This document shows, piece by piece, positions 53,054 to 61,432 of a stretch of 64,000 bases of DNA. Source of the stretch: an uncultured Ruminococcus sp. (GTDB lineage Bacteria > Bacillota > Clostridia > Oscillospirales > Acutalibacteraceae); contig UQCF01000004.1 in assembly GCA_900539465.1 (NCBI GenBank), positions 62,001 to 126,000 of the forward strand, given 5' to 3'. How positions within the stretch are numbered: the stretch's first letter is position 1; each line of letters opens with the position of its first letter. The translations under genes were made by a program, and so were the position numbers. The notes below the pieces were generated by a model. That model did no database searches. It was not told the DNA's origin and saw nothing but the letters and a program-made list of their open reading frames with translations.

Positions 53054-54676
53054 GCTTTCGGATATTGCTTTGTTAATAAATTCACGCAGCCTTATTATTT
53101 CATCTTTTTGGCGCGGATATTGTGTAAAAGTGATTTTGCCGAATTTATTTTCTATCAAAAAAATACATTTATCCCTGCCCAAAAGGCTGCCTAAAAGCTG
53201 CAATGCCCGCATATCCTGAAGAGCCTCGTAAAACACGACGCTTCTTATCGATTCGAGCGCACCGCTTTCTCCGGGATAAACGGAGAATGCGTCGCCGGAG
53301 GGGAAGGCTCCGTCGGCATCCGTTACGCAGAACGGGTTTATGCTTCTGAGAGAAAATCGGGAATTGTAAAAATTATATCCCCACTGAAGAAAGCCCTCTA
53401 TGCCGAATTTATAAAACTGTAAGCCTATTGCTCTTTCGGCAGAAAGCGGCGTACCGAAAAAACGGTTACTGAGCTTTTCTCTTTGAGAGCAGCAGTAATA
53501 TGTCCATGGGTGGGGAAAGCCTTTTTCAATAAAATTTTCAATCTCGTCGGTGCCGGGAATAGGGTGAGAAACAAGCCCGTTTTTATAATATTCATAGTCC
53601 GAAAGCGCGTCAATCACAGGGAAGCCCTCCACAAGCGGAGCAATAATTTCTTTTGCTTTTTTATATGATGCGGCCTGCTCTTTGTTCGGCTCATCCGAAA
53701 TATGAAAAAAGGTGCTTTTTTCAATGCCGAGCGAGCGTATAACGGCGATAAGCTCCGGCAAAAATACCTTTAAAAATTCTTTGTAGGCAGGCGAGTCTGC
53801 CGGAGTTTCCCATCCGAAGATTTTTTTCTGCGTTCCGTCAAGCTCCGCAACGATTTTGGGCGCATACTTTGCACCCCATTGAGAAAACAGATGTGATATT
53901 TCAAAATATTTTATTCCGTTTTTTCTTGCGATGCCGACCCATTTTTTGAATTTGTCAAAGTTAAAATAATATTGACCGTCGCAAATCTTAACATCCGCAA
54001 GCTGAACGGTCAGTCGTTCTCCGCCGACGGCAGTGTCAAGCGGAGGAGTAAACACCGGCGTTAAAAGCATATTTATGCCGGTGTGTACCGCTGTTTTTAT
54101 AAATTCCTCGGTTAATCTCCAAAATTTTTCGCCGAAAACGGGAGCGTTGTAGTATTGCGCGATTCCGTCACAGTGAAACCACTGCGTGTATATCAGCGTT
54201 TGTGCGGGCAGCACGGCATCGACAACCTTTAAATAAAATGTGTCGGAGGATAATTCTTCTCCCTCACGCAAAAATTTTATCGTTATGCCGTATTCGCCGG
54301 CGTCAATATTTTCGGGCAGCTCCGCCGTTACCCATAGGGAATAAAAGCAGTCTCTTTTCACCAAAAGACTGCCGTCTTTTACGGGATAAAGCACATCGGG
54401 GAAAAGCCCGGGCTCGGTGCGCTCATAGTATCCGCAGTCGGATTTGTAAACGGGTAGCTCCGACGGCACACTGCCGACTTCTCTTATGCTTATGTATTGC
54501 GACAGCGGCGATTCCACCGATATTTCGGCTGTGAAGCTATCCTCGCTTTGGTATGCGATTTGATATGAATAACGCTCGCCTTTTAAAGCCGAAGCGCTGC
54601 AAATTTCATCAAGAGCGCAGTTTCCGTCAAGAAATACGCGACTGAGAGACGATATCTGCCGGGTTTTGAAATTCAT
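53033..54676 (-). CDS. DUF4091/GH123-like glycoside hydrolase
   Basis: 547 residues, no signal peptide. N-terminal beta-sandwich-like region (~1-155) and a TIM-barrel-like region with HISDEPNKEQAA near residue 320, resembling the adjacent Asp-Glu catalytic pair of GH123 (beta-N-acetylgalactosaminidase). YYCCSQREKLSNRFFGTPL and GFLQWGYNFYNS are further DUF4091-type blocks. Likely cytoplasmic glycan hydrolase; specificity unproven. Confidence 0.75.
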   Translation of the reverse strand: MNFKTRQISSLSRVFLDGNCALDEICSASALKGERYSYQIAYQSEDSFTAEISVESPLSQYISIREVGSVPSELPVYKSDCGYYERTEPGLFPDVLYPVKDGSLLVKRDCFYSLWVTAELPENIDAGEYGITIKFLREGEELSSDTFYLKVVDAVLPAQTLIYTQWFHCDGIAQYYNAPVFGEKFWRLTEEFIKTAVHTGINMLLTPVFTPPLDTAVGGERLTVQLADVKICDGQYYFNFDKFKKWVGIARKNGIKYFEISHLFSQWGAKYAPKIVAELDGTQKKIFGWETPADSPAYKEFLKVFLPELIAVIRSLGIEKSTFFHISDEPNKEQAASYKKAKEIIAPLVEGFPVIDALSDYEYYKNGLVSHPIPGTDEIENFIEKGFPHPWTYYCCSQREKLSNRFFGTPLSAERAIGLQFYKFGIEGFLQWGYNFYNSRFSLRSINPFCVTDADGAFPSGDAFSVYPGESGALESIRSVVFYEALQDMRALQLLGSLLGRDKCIFLIENKFGKITFTQYPRQKDEIIRLREFINKAISESIKKECP

Positions 54677-54742
54677 TTTATATAACTCCGATTTTTCTTT
54701 TATCTTATCACAAATTTTTTAAAAAGCAAATTTCGGCTTTTC

Positions 54743-54773
54743 TCTCCGCCCGGGTTTGCCGCACGGGCGGAGA
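54743..54773. other. GC-rich hairpin of unknown role
   Basis: TCTCCGCCCG (54743-54752) pairs perfectly with CGGGCGGAGA (54764-54773). No T run on either side, so not a clear terminator. The 410-bp gap between the divergent hydrolase gene and rpsO holds this hairpin, the rpsO promoter and leader, and no credible gene. Confidence 0.5.
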
Positions 54774-54952
54774 TATATTAAGCGGAAGCTTTGCAAAAAT
54801 GCAGACCGCAGTTTCCCTCGGGCGCAAAAAGCCGCTGCGGCCGAGTTTCCGCATATCTTTATTTTTAACATCCTCATTGCAGTATATGCCTTTTATTTTT
54901 TTTAGCGACTGCTATATTTTTCGTTGTTGCAAGGCAAAATCTAAAAAAAGAC

Positions 54953-54980
54953 TTTACAAAAATATTTTTTATGATATAAT
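54953..54980 (+). promoter_or_regulatory. rpsO promoter
   Basis: TTTACA (54953-54958), 16-bp spacer, TATAAT (54975-54980) with an extended TGA. Confidence 0.78.
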
Positions 54981-54987
54981 AACTGTT

Positions 54988-55070
54988 GTATGTTCCGCTT
55001 CTCGGATCTTGGTTTAAACTGCAAAGCAGTGTTCACCTGCCTTGACCTGAGATGACGGGCAAATAATTAA
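54988..55070 (+). promoter_or_regulatory. S15 leader-like structure
   Basis: ACTGC-AAA-GCAGT hairpin (55018-55030) inside a wider CTCGG...CCTGAG pairing (from about 55002 to 55052). S15 leaders autoregulate rpsO in many Firmicutes; assigned by position and local structure only. Confidence 0.4.
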
Positions 55071-55085
55071 AATGAGGTGAAAGTA

Positions 55086-55349
55086 ATGACTAAAGAAGAG
55101 AAAACCGCTATTATGCAGGAGTATGCTACTCACGAGGGCGACACAGGCTCACCCGAGGTTCAGATTGCCGTTCTCACTAAGAGAATCAACGACCTCACCG
55201 AGCATCTCAAGGTTCATAAAAAGGACCATCACTCACGCCGCGGCCTTCTTAAAATGGTTGGTCACAGACGTAATCTTCTTGCATATCTTCAGAAAGTCGA
55301 TATCGAAAGATACCGTGCTATCATAGCAAAACTCGGCATACGTAAATAA
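55086..55349 (+). CDS. rpsO: 30S ribosomal protein S15
   Basis: 87 residues, with HEGDTGSPEVQIAVLT and KDHHSRRGLLKMVGHRRNLL. GAGGTG lies 7 bp before the ATG at 55086. Precedes pnp, as is common. Confidence 0.97.
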   Translation: MTKEEKTAIMQEYATHEGDTGSPEVQIAVLTKRINDLTEHLKVHKKDHHSRRGLLKMVGHRRNLLAYLQKVDIERYRAIIAKLGIRK

Positions 55350-55358
55350 TGCCGTCGG

Positions 55359-55390
55359 GGCAGGCATACAAAATATGCCTGCCTTTGTTT
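55359..55390 (+). terminator. terminator or attenuator after rpsO
   Basis: GGCAGGCATA (55359-55368) pairs with TATGCCTGCC (55374-55383), then TTTGTTT. Partial read-through into pnp is plausible. Confidence 0.7.
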
Positions 55391-55402
55391 AATTTGAATC
55401 TG

Positions 55403-55510
55403 TCGCAGGGCAGCCTTTTTGAGGCAAATGCTCAAAAAGGTCAGGCTTTAGCAGTGAATCGGTGCTTCAAATTTTGAAGTACGGATTTATTGCTAAATCT
55501 TGCCCGGCGA
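55403..55510 (+). promoter_or_regulatory. structured pnp leader (three-way junction)
   Basis: Outer stem TCGCAGGGCA (55403-55412) with TGCCCGGCGA (55501-55510, one mismatch) encloses two hairpins: CCTTTTTGAG/CTCAAAAAGG (55414-55423 with 55431-55440) and a 20-bp arm 55450-55470 with 55474-55494 containing one mismatch and a few G-U pairs. Resembles a double-stranded processing site as known for pnp in E. coli; here the fold is different and undefined. Confidence 0.6.
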
Positions 55511-55541
55511 AGAAATATATTTTAAAAAGAGGTAAGATTTT

Positions 55542-57761
55542 ATGTTTTTTAAAGATTTTAAAACCTTTAAAACCACACTTGCAGACCGTCCTCTTGAAGT
55601 TGAAGTCGGCAAAATGGCTCAGCTTGCAGGCGGCTCCTGCCTTATCCGTTACGGTGAAACAGAAGTTCTTTGCACCGCCACCATGGCAGACAAGCCCAGA
55701 GAGGGTGTAGACTTCTTCCCGCTTTCGGTTGATTTTGAAGAAAAACTCTATTCTGTCGGCAGAATCCCCGGCTCTTTCCAGCGCCGTGAGGGCAGAGCAA
55801 GCGAAAAAGCCACTCTCGCTTCAAGAGTTATCGACAGACCCATTCGTCCGCTTTTCCCCAAGGATATGAGAAACGACGTAGGCGTTGTTGCAACGGTTAT
55901 GTCTGTTGACCCCGATTGCTCACCCGAAATCACAGCTATGATAGGTGTTTCGGTTGCACTTTCAATTTCAGAAATTCCGTGGGACGGCCCGATCTCCGGC
56001 GTATCGGTCGGTCTTGTTGACGGCAAATTCGTTATCAACCCCACCGAGGCTCAGAGAGAAGTTTCTCAGATGGCTGTTACCGTTGCTTCAACCAGCGACC
56101 TTGTTGCTATGATTGAGGCAGGCGCAAACGAAGTTTCTAACGACGATATGTATGACGGCATTATGTATGCCCACAAAGTAAACCAGGAGATCGTTGAGTT
56201 CATCAAGGGCATTCAGGCAGAGGTCGGCAAAAAGAAGATTGACTTCCCCTCAAACGATCCTTCACCCGAGATGTTCGAGGCTGTCAAGGCTTTTGCAATT
56301 GACGATGTTAAGGCAGCTCTTGACACAGACGATAAGAGAGTTCGTGACGAAAGACTCAAGCCCGTTTATGAGGCTGTTCATGCTAAGTTTGACGAGGAAT
56401 ATCCCGACGACATAGCAAAGATAGACGACTGTATGTATAAACTCCAGAAGTTCGTTGTAAGACGCTGGCTCCTTGACGAGGGCAAGCGTGTTGACGGCAG
56501 AGGAATAGACGAGATTCGTCCCCTTAACGCAGAGATTGACCTTCTCAGCCGCGTTCACGGCTCGGGTATGTTCACAAGAGGTCAGACTCAGGTTCTCACC
56601 GTTACAACACTCGGACCTATGAGCGATGTTCAGCTCCTTGACGGTATTGACAACGAAACCACAAAGAGATATATCCACCACTACAATTTCCCCTCATACT
56701 CTGTCGGCGAAACCAAGCCCAGCAGAGGACCGGGACGCCGCGAAATCGGTCACGGCGCACTTGCAGAGAGAGCGCTCCTCCCCGTTATTCCGTCGGTTGA
56801 AGAGTTCCCGTACTGCATAAGACTTGTATCCGAGGTTCTTTCTTCAAACGGTTCTACTTCACAGGGTTCTGTTTGCGGTTCAACCCTTTCACTCATGGCT
56901 GCCGGTGTTCCGATTAAAGCTCCCGTAGCAGGTATCTCCTGCGGTCTTGTAACAGAGGGCGACCGCTTCATGACAATGGTTGATATTCAGGGCGTTGAAG
57001 ATTTCTTCGGCGATATGGACTTCAAAGTTGCAGGTACCAAAAAGGGTATCACGGCAATTCAGATGGACCTCAAGGTTCACGGCCTTACACCCGAAATCAT
57101 CCGCGAAGCTCTTGATAAGACATATAAGGCTCGTTGCTATATTCTTGATGAGATTATGCTCCCCGTTATTGCAGAGCCGCGTAAGGAGCTTTCAAAATAT
57201 GCACCTAAGATGCTCACAACAAAGATTGATCCCTCAAAGATCGGCGACGTTATCGGCAAACAGGGCAAGGTTATACAGAAGATTTGCGAAGAGTGCAAAT
57301 GTAAGGTTGACGTTGAAGAAGACGGCAGCGTATTCATCAGTGCTCTTGATATTGAAGATGCAAAGCGTGCGCTCTTTATGGTAGAGACAATAGCTAACGA
57401 CCCGGAGGTTGGTGCTATTTATAAGGGCGTAGTTACAAGAATTATGGATTTCGGCGCATTTGTTGAGATTGCCCCCGGCAAAGAGGGCATGGTTCACATC
57501 AGCCACCTTGACGTTAAACATACCGACAAGGTAGAGGATGTTGTTAACGTAGGCGATGAAGTTATAGTTAAAGTCAGAGAGATAGACGATCAGGGCAGAC
57601 TTAACCTTTCGCGCAGAGAGGCTCTTATAGAGGTTGAGGGTCTTGTTCCCGAAAATGAAATATCCGATGCTCCCAGACGTCCTGCAGGCGGACGCGGTCG
57701 CGGAGGCGACAGAGGCGGCCGTGGCGGTAACAGAGGCGGCAACAGAGGCAAAAGAGACTAA
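55542..57761 (+). CDS. pnp: polynucleotide phosphorylase
   Basis: 739 residues. Two RNase PH domains (catalytic in the second: SLMAAGVPIKAPVAGI region), KH domain (IGDVIGKQGKVIQKI), S1 domain (YKGVVTRIMDFGAFVEI) and an RGG-rich C-terminus (GGRGRGGDRGGRGG then GNRGGNRGKRD). 3'-5' phosphorolytic exoribonuclease. Confidence 0.96.
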   Translation: MFFKDFKTFKTTLADRPLEVEVGKMAQLAGGSCLIRYGETEVLCTATMADKPREGVDFFPLSVDFEEKLYSVGRIPGSFQRREGRASEKATLASRVIDRPIRPLFPKDMRNDVGVVATVMSVDPDCSPEITAMIGVSVALSISEIPWDGPISGVSVGLVDGKFVINPTEAQREVSQMAVTVASTSDLVAMIEAGANEVSNDDMYDGIMYAHKVNQEIVEFIKGIQAEVGKKKIDFPSNDPSPEMFEAVKAFAIDDVKAALDTDDKRVRDERLKPVYEAVHAKFDEEYPDDIAKIDDCMYKLQKFVVRRWLLDEGKRVDGRGIDEIRPLNAEIDLLSRVHGSGMFTRGQTQVLTVTTLGPMSDVQLLDGIDNETTKRYIHHYNFPSYSVGETKPSRGPGRREIGHGALAERALLPVIPSVEEFPYCIRLVSEVLSSNGSTSQGSVCGSTLSLMAAGVPIKAPVAGISCGLVTEGDRFMTMVDIQGVEDFFGDMDFKVAGTKKGITAIQMDLKVHGLTPEIIREALDKTYKARCYILDEIMLPVIAEPRKELSKYAPKMLTTKIDPSKIGDVIGKQGKVIQKICEECKCKVDVEEDGSVFISALDIEDAKRALFMVETIANDPEVGAIYKGVVTRIMDFGAFVEIAPGKEGMVHISHLDVKHTDKVEDVVNVGDEVIVKVREIDDQGRLNLSRREALIEVEGLVPENEISDAPRRPAGGRGRGGDRGGRGGNRGGNRGKRD

Positions 57762-57770
57762 AAAAAATCA

Positions 57771-57801
57771 GGGGCGTTGATTAGTCAGCGCCCCATTTTT
57801 T
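57771..57801 (+). terminator. pnp terminator
   Basis: GGGGCGTTGA (57771-57780) pairs with TCAGCGCCCC (57785-57794) over TTAG, then ATTTTTT. Confidence 0.88.
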
Positions 57802-57816
57802 AAAGGAAGTTTTGTT

Positions 57817-57999
57817 ATGAAAACTGCAACAAACTGCGAAGAGTGTGCAAACTTTGTCTATGATGAAGAGGACGATTGCTACTGCTGCGACGTAAATCTT
57901 GATGAGGATGAAATGGCAAAATTTATCGGCGGCACTTTTTATGACTGCCCGTATTTTGACCCGTATGACGAGTATAAAATAGTCAGAAAGCAAAACTGA
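57817..57999 (+). CDS. DUF6472-like small cysteine protein
   Basis: 60 residues: CEECANFVYDEEDDCYCC, then VNLDEDEMAKF and CPYFDPYDEYKIVRKQ. Highly acidic with a C4-type cysteine set. This pattern recurs as a small conserved protein of Clostridia (DUF6472 as I recall). AAGGAAG precedes the ATG. Function unknown. Confidence 0.75.
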   Translation: MKTATNCEECANFVYDEEDDCYCCDVNLDEDEMAKFIGGTFYDCPYFDPYDEYKIVRKQN

Positions 58000-58018
58000 T
58001 TTTCGGGGGTTCTTCGTT

Positions 58019-58663
58019 ATGAAAAATCTTATTATCATCGGCGCGGGCGGATTTGGCAGAGAGACTGCATGGCTTGTTGAGAGAATAAACGCCGTTTCAC
58101 CGCAGTGGAATTTATTGGGCTTTGCGGATGACAATGCAAATGCACTGCCCGAGTCGGTTGACGGATATAAAATTCTCGGCGGCTGTGATGCAATCAAAAA
58201 TTATCCCGACGCTTTTGCCGTGTGCTGCATTGCAAACACGCGCATAAGAAAAATGATTATTGATAAAGTTTCTGCTCTCGGCAACAAATTTGCCACGCTT
58301 ATAGACCCTGCCGCGATATGCTCGGGCAAGGTCGCAATAGGCGAGGGAACAGTGATTTGCGCCGGTGCCGTGCTGACCGTTGATATAAAAATAGGCAGGC
58401 ACTGCATAATTGATGTCAACAGCACGGTGGGGCACGATGCGGTGCTCGAAGATTTTGTTACGCTTTATCCGTCCGTAAACGTATCGGGCAACACCTTGCT
58501 TAAAGAGGGAGTGCAGGCAGGCACAGGCTCGCAAATTTTGCAGGGGCTGACGGTGGGCGAGGGCACATTTGTCGGCGCCGGAGCCGTTGTTATAAAAGAT
58601 TTGCCCGGCGGCTGTACCGTGGTAGGCGTACCTGCAAGAGCGGTTAAAAAGTATGAGGGCTGA
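58019..58663 (+). CDS. NeuD-like sugar O-acyltransferase
   Basis: 214 residues. N-terminal nucleotide-binding-like PglD segment (IIGAGGFGRETAWLVE), then left-handed beta-helix hexapeptide repeats (~90-205). Likely acetylates a sugar for envelope glycans. The partner genes for such a pathway are not in the window. Confidence 0.85.
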   Translation: MKNLIIIGAGGFGRETAWLVERINAVSPQWNLLGFADDNANALPESVDGYKILGGCDAIKNYPDAFAVCCIANTRIRKMIIDKVSALGNKFATLIDPAAICSGKVAIGEGTVICAGAVLTVDIKIGRHCIIDVNSTVGHDAVLEDFVTLYPSVNVSGNTLLKEGVQAGTGSQILQGLTVGEGTFVGAGAVVIKDLPGGCTVVGVPARAVKKYEG

Positions 58664-58705
58664 ATTTTATAACAAAAGCACTTAAAAAGCAGAGGATATA
58701 AAAAT

Positions 58706-58770
58706 AAGACTATAATCCACATTCGGCAAGTTTATTTGGCTGCCGTTATTTATGGGTTATAGTCTTTTTT
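58706..58770. terminator. terminator between acyltransferase and PfkB genes
   Basis: AAGACTATAATCCA (58706-58719) pairs with TGGGTTATAGTCTT (58753-58766), enclosing CGGCA/TGCCG (58724-58728 with 58741-58745), then six T. Between convergent genes. Confidence 0.85.
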
Positions 58771-58784
58771 CTTTGCTTTTCAGC

Positions 58785-59681
58785 TTATTTTATATCCGAA
58801 TAAAATTCGTTTATGTAATTTTCTATCTCTTCTCTTGTTGCTTTGAGGGCACCGGGGGTTTCCATCTTAAACGAAACGGTAGCCGTTGCGGTGAGGAGGG
58901 CGTCTTTTACGCTGTGATGAAGTCTCTCGTTAAGATATGCCGCAAAGGTCGTGTCGCCTCTGCCAGTCCTGCCGCTCAAATTCCTTGCGCGTATGGGGCA
59001 GGTGTAAAATTCATTGCCGTCATAGGCAAGAACCTCGGTGTTGTGTGTTATAACAACCTCTTTTGCTCCCCATGAGTGAAGAAGCTTTGCGGCTTCTTTT
59101 CTGTCGGTAAGTCCTGTGAGAATTTCAGCCTCTGCCGCGTCTGTTTTAAGATATGTTATATGCGGCAAAACGTCTTTTTTGTCTGCCCAGTCTTCAAAAA
59201 ACATTGATTTGTCATCGGGGTTCCAGTGGCGAAGAAATCCCTGAACGTCAACGGCAACTGCGCCTCTTTTGCTTATCTCTTTGACCGTCTCGGAGCTGAA
59301 ATCGCCGTAAATAAGACCTGCAAAGTGGTAAATATCAGCCTCAATATCTGCGGGAATATCCTCTGCTTTTATCTCGTCGCCCTTTGAGAAGCATTTGCAG
59401 ATGCGGCGCTCTTTATCGGGGGTGAGATATTTGTTATACATATTTGTTGAGTCTTTTGAATCAAGGCAAATGACGTTTTCTCTCGGAATGGTGAAAGCGT
59501 TAAGACGGTCGCGGTCTTTTGGGGCAACCTTGGTGAGTGCCGCAACGTTGTGACCCAAAGAGTATGCGGAAGCCGAAGAGTAAATTACCGCTCCGCCGGG
59601 AATATTTGCCTCGTTGCCGAGATGGTCAATATTTTGATCCATAGAAATATGACCGATTATAAGAGATTCGTAGTGCTTCAT
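58785..59681 (-). CDS. PfkB-family sugar/nucleoside kinase
   Basis: 298 residues. PfkB signatures: GGAVIYSSASAYSLGHNVAALT near the N-terminus, substrate loop, and the anion-hole/catalytic GRTGRGDT (catalytic Asp). Substrate unknown. ATGA overlap with the upstream PI-PLC gene means coupling; the neighbouring class II aldolase suggests a phosphorylated sugar acid or ketose pathway. Confidence 0.85.
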   Translation of the reverse strand: MKHYESLIIGHISMDQNIDHLGNEANIPGGAVIYSSASAYSLGHNVAALTKVAPKDRDRLNAFTIPRENVICLDSKDSTNMYNKYLTPDKERRICKCFSKGDEIKAEDIPADIEADIYHFAGLIYGDFSSETVKEISKRGAVAVDVQGFLRHWNPDDKSMFFEDWADKKDVLPHITYLKTDAAEAEILTGLTDRKEAAKLLHSWGAKEVVITHNTEVLAYDGNEFYTCPIRARNLSGRTGRGDTTFAAYLNERLHHSVKDALLTATATVSFKMETPGALKATREEIENYINEFYSDIK

Positions 59682-60571
59682 GCCGGTGTAAGTCCTTTCT
59701 TGAATTCGTCTTTAAGTGGTTCTATTATGTTATTTTTTAATATATTGAGCATAAGAATTTCACAGGATTTCATATAGTCCTCCGTCATGAAATCGCCGCC
59801 GATTATGTTGGCCTTTTTTAGCTTATCCGGGTCGCTTGCAATGTTCTTTATAAGGTCTTTAAAGTGCGGGCGAAGAGCTTTATCCAGCTTTCTGGGTGAG
59901 CGGAAGCCGATATCGGTGCCGAGGTTCGGGGTCATTTGTGTCTGGAACCACAAAAGACCTTCATATTCCTTATCGAGAAAAGAGAGACATTCTTTAACAA
60001 AGTGCGGCGCGTGAAGACCGTGAATTTTTTTATCCCAAGGAGAATCTATTTTGCAATTGACCGAGTAGGCATAGGCACACTCATGATTTATGAGAATATA
60101 TCTTTTGCCGGAGCGCCTTATATCGCCCATGGTTACTTTTGATATATCGTCAAAATCGGTGAACGCATATTTTTCGGGATTGATGTATTTTGCCAAAAGC
60201 TTATCGACCTCTTTGGGGTCTGCGCGGAACTTCAGAGTAATAGGTCCGACCTTTTGGGGATAATATTCTCTGAGGTCAATCAAAAGAAATTCAGAATCGT
60301 TTTCTTCGATAATCCTTCTGAATTGCCTGAGGGAATATGTGAACGGCTCACCCTTTGTTACGCCGTGGCACTGAACGATAACGCCGTTTTTGGTGTCAAG
60401 CCTCATGCAGTAATGGCGCACACCGTAGCAAAACTGGTCATAGATATCGCCGTCCTGGCAGCAGCCGGTCCATGTCATGCCGTAGCTACCCGTATTGTGT
60501 GAGCCGGGCATAACAACATCACAGAGCTTTACGTCATCTTTAATATAAGACATCCAATTTTTGTAAATCAT
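59678..60571 (-). CDS. phosphatidylinositol-specific phospholipase C-like X-domain protein
   Basis: 297 residues, no signal peptide. PI-PLC catalytic pattern: His in VVMPGSHNTGSYG near residue 25, RHYCMRLD, and the second His in VQCHGVTKG. The usual secretion signal is missing, so it may act on cytoplasmic or inner-leaflet substrates. GAGGTG lies before the ATG at 60571. Coupled to the PfkB gene. Confidence 0.82.
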   Translation of the reverse strand: MIYKNWMSYIKDDVKLCDVVMPGSHNTGSYGMTWTGCCQDGDIYDQFCYGVRHYCMRLDTKNGVIVQCHGVTKGEPFTYSLRQFRRIIEENDSEFLLIDLREYYPQKVGPITLKFRADPKEVDKLLAKYINPEKYAFTDFDDISKVTMGDIRRSGKRYILINHECAYAYSVNCKIDSPWDKKIHGLHAPHFVKECLSFLDKEYEGLLWFQTQMTPNLGTDIGFRSPRKLDKALRPHFKDLIKNIASDPDKLKKANIIGGDFMTEDYMKSCEILMLNILKNNIIEPLKDEFKKGLTPA

Positions 60572-60584
60572 AAAAAGCACCTCG

Positions 60585-61427
60585 TTATTTAAGACGGTAA
60601 CATATTTTAAGCTTGGATTTCAACACTTCCTTAATATATTCTATTGCGGTCGGCATATAAAGTTTGGGGTCAAAGGCCTCGGGGTCATTTTCAAAAGCTT
60701 TTTTTATACCGAGGGTATATGCCTGGCGAAGCTCCGTTGCAAAATTGATTTTTGAAATACCCGCTTTAATGCATTTGTCAAGAACTTCATCCGAAAGTCC
60801 CGAAGCTCCGTGCAGAACCAGCGGCGTATCAATGGCGGCATGGATTTCTTCTATCCTCTTTACGTTTATCTTGGGCACGCCTTTATAAACGCCGTGAGCT
60901 GTGCCAACGCCTATTGCAAGAGTGCTGACTTTGGTTCTTTCTGCAAATTCGACCGCTTCTTCTACTTTGGTGTAGCTCGTTTCAAGGTCTATGTCGCCCT
61001 CTTCTTTCCCTCCGATAGTGCCGAGCTCGCCCTCAACCGATACGCCGGCTTTAAGGGCAAAGTCCGTGACGGCGCTCGTTTTTGCTATGTTTTCTTCAAA
61101 CGGCAAAGTGCTGCCGTCATACATAACCGATGTGAAGCCGCTGTCTATGCACTTTTTGGCAAGCTCTGCACTGCTGCCGTGGTCAAGGTGCATGGCATAG
61201 TCCGTGCCGCAGTCTTTCATAAGTGCACTCATCATGGCCGGGTATGTGAAAATTCCGCCGTAGTTGAGCGTGCGCGGAATGGTTTGAACTATTACCGGCA
61301 ATCCCGTTTCTTTCATAACCTGAGCCACCGCCATGGCGGACTCAAGGTTGTCAATGTTAAAAGCCGGAACGGCGCAGCCTTTTTTTTGTGCCTCGTTCAT
61401 TAAATCAAAAGAGGTGACGGTTGACAT
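60585..61427 (-). CDS. class II (ketose-bisphosphate) aldolase
   Basis: 280 residues. Zinc ligands: HLDHGSSAE, VEGELGTIGGKEEG, GTAHGVYKG, and VLHGASGL. Reversible cleavage of a phosphorylated ketose or related sugar acid; family includes FbaA, KbaY/GatY and IolJ. Start at 61427 with AAAGGA 9 bp upstream. Overlaps the end of licD by 5 bp. Confidence 0.88.
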   Translation of the reverse strand: MSTVTSFDLMNEAQKKGCAVPAFNIDNLESAMAVAQVMKETGLPVIVQTIPRTLNYGGIFTYPAMMSALMKDCGTDYAMHLDHGSSAELAKKCIDSGFTSVMYDGSTLPFEENIAKTSAVTDFALKAGVSVEGELGTIGGKEEGDIDLETSYTKVEEAVEFAERTKVSTLAIGVGTAHGVYKGVPKINVKRIEEIHAAIDTPLVLHGASGLSDEVLDKCIKAGISKINFATELRQAYTLGIKKAFENDPEAFDPKLYMPTAIEYIKEVLKSKLKICYRLK

Positions 61428-61432
61428 TGTTA

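Noticed and set aside
54743..54773. GC-rich hairpin as rho-independent terminator
   Set aside because: No T run follows on either strand and both neighbours are transcribed away from it.
54799..55017. 72-residue open frame upstream of rpsO
   Set aside because: No good ribosome site, no known pattern and it runs through the rpsO promoter.
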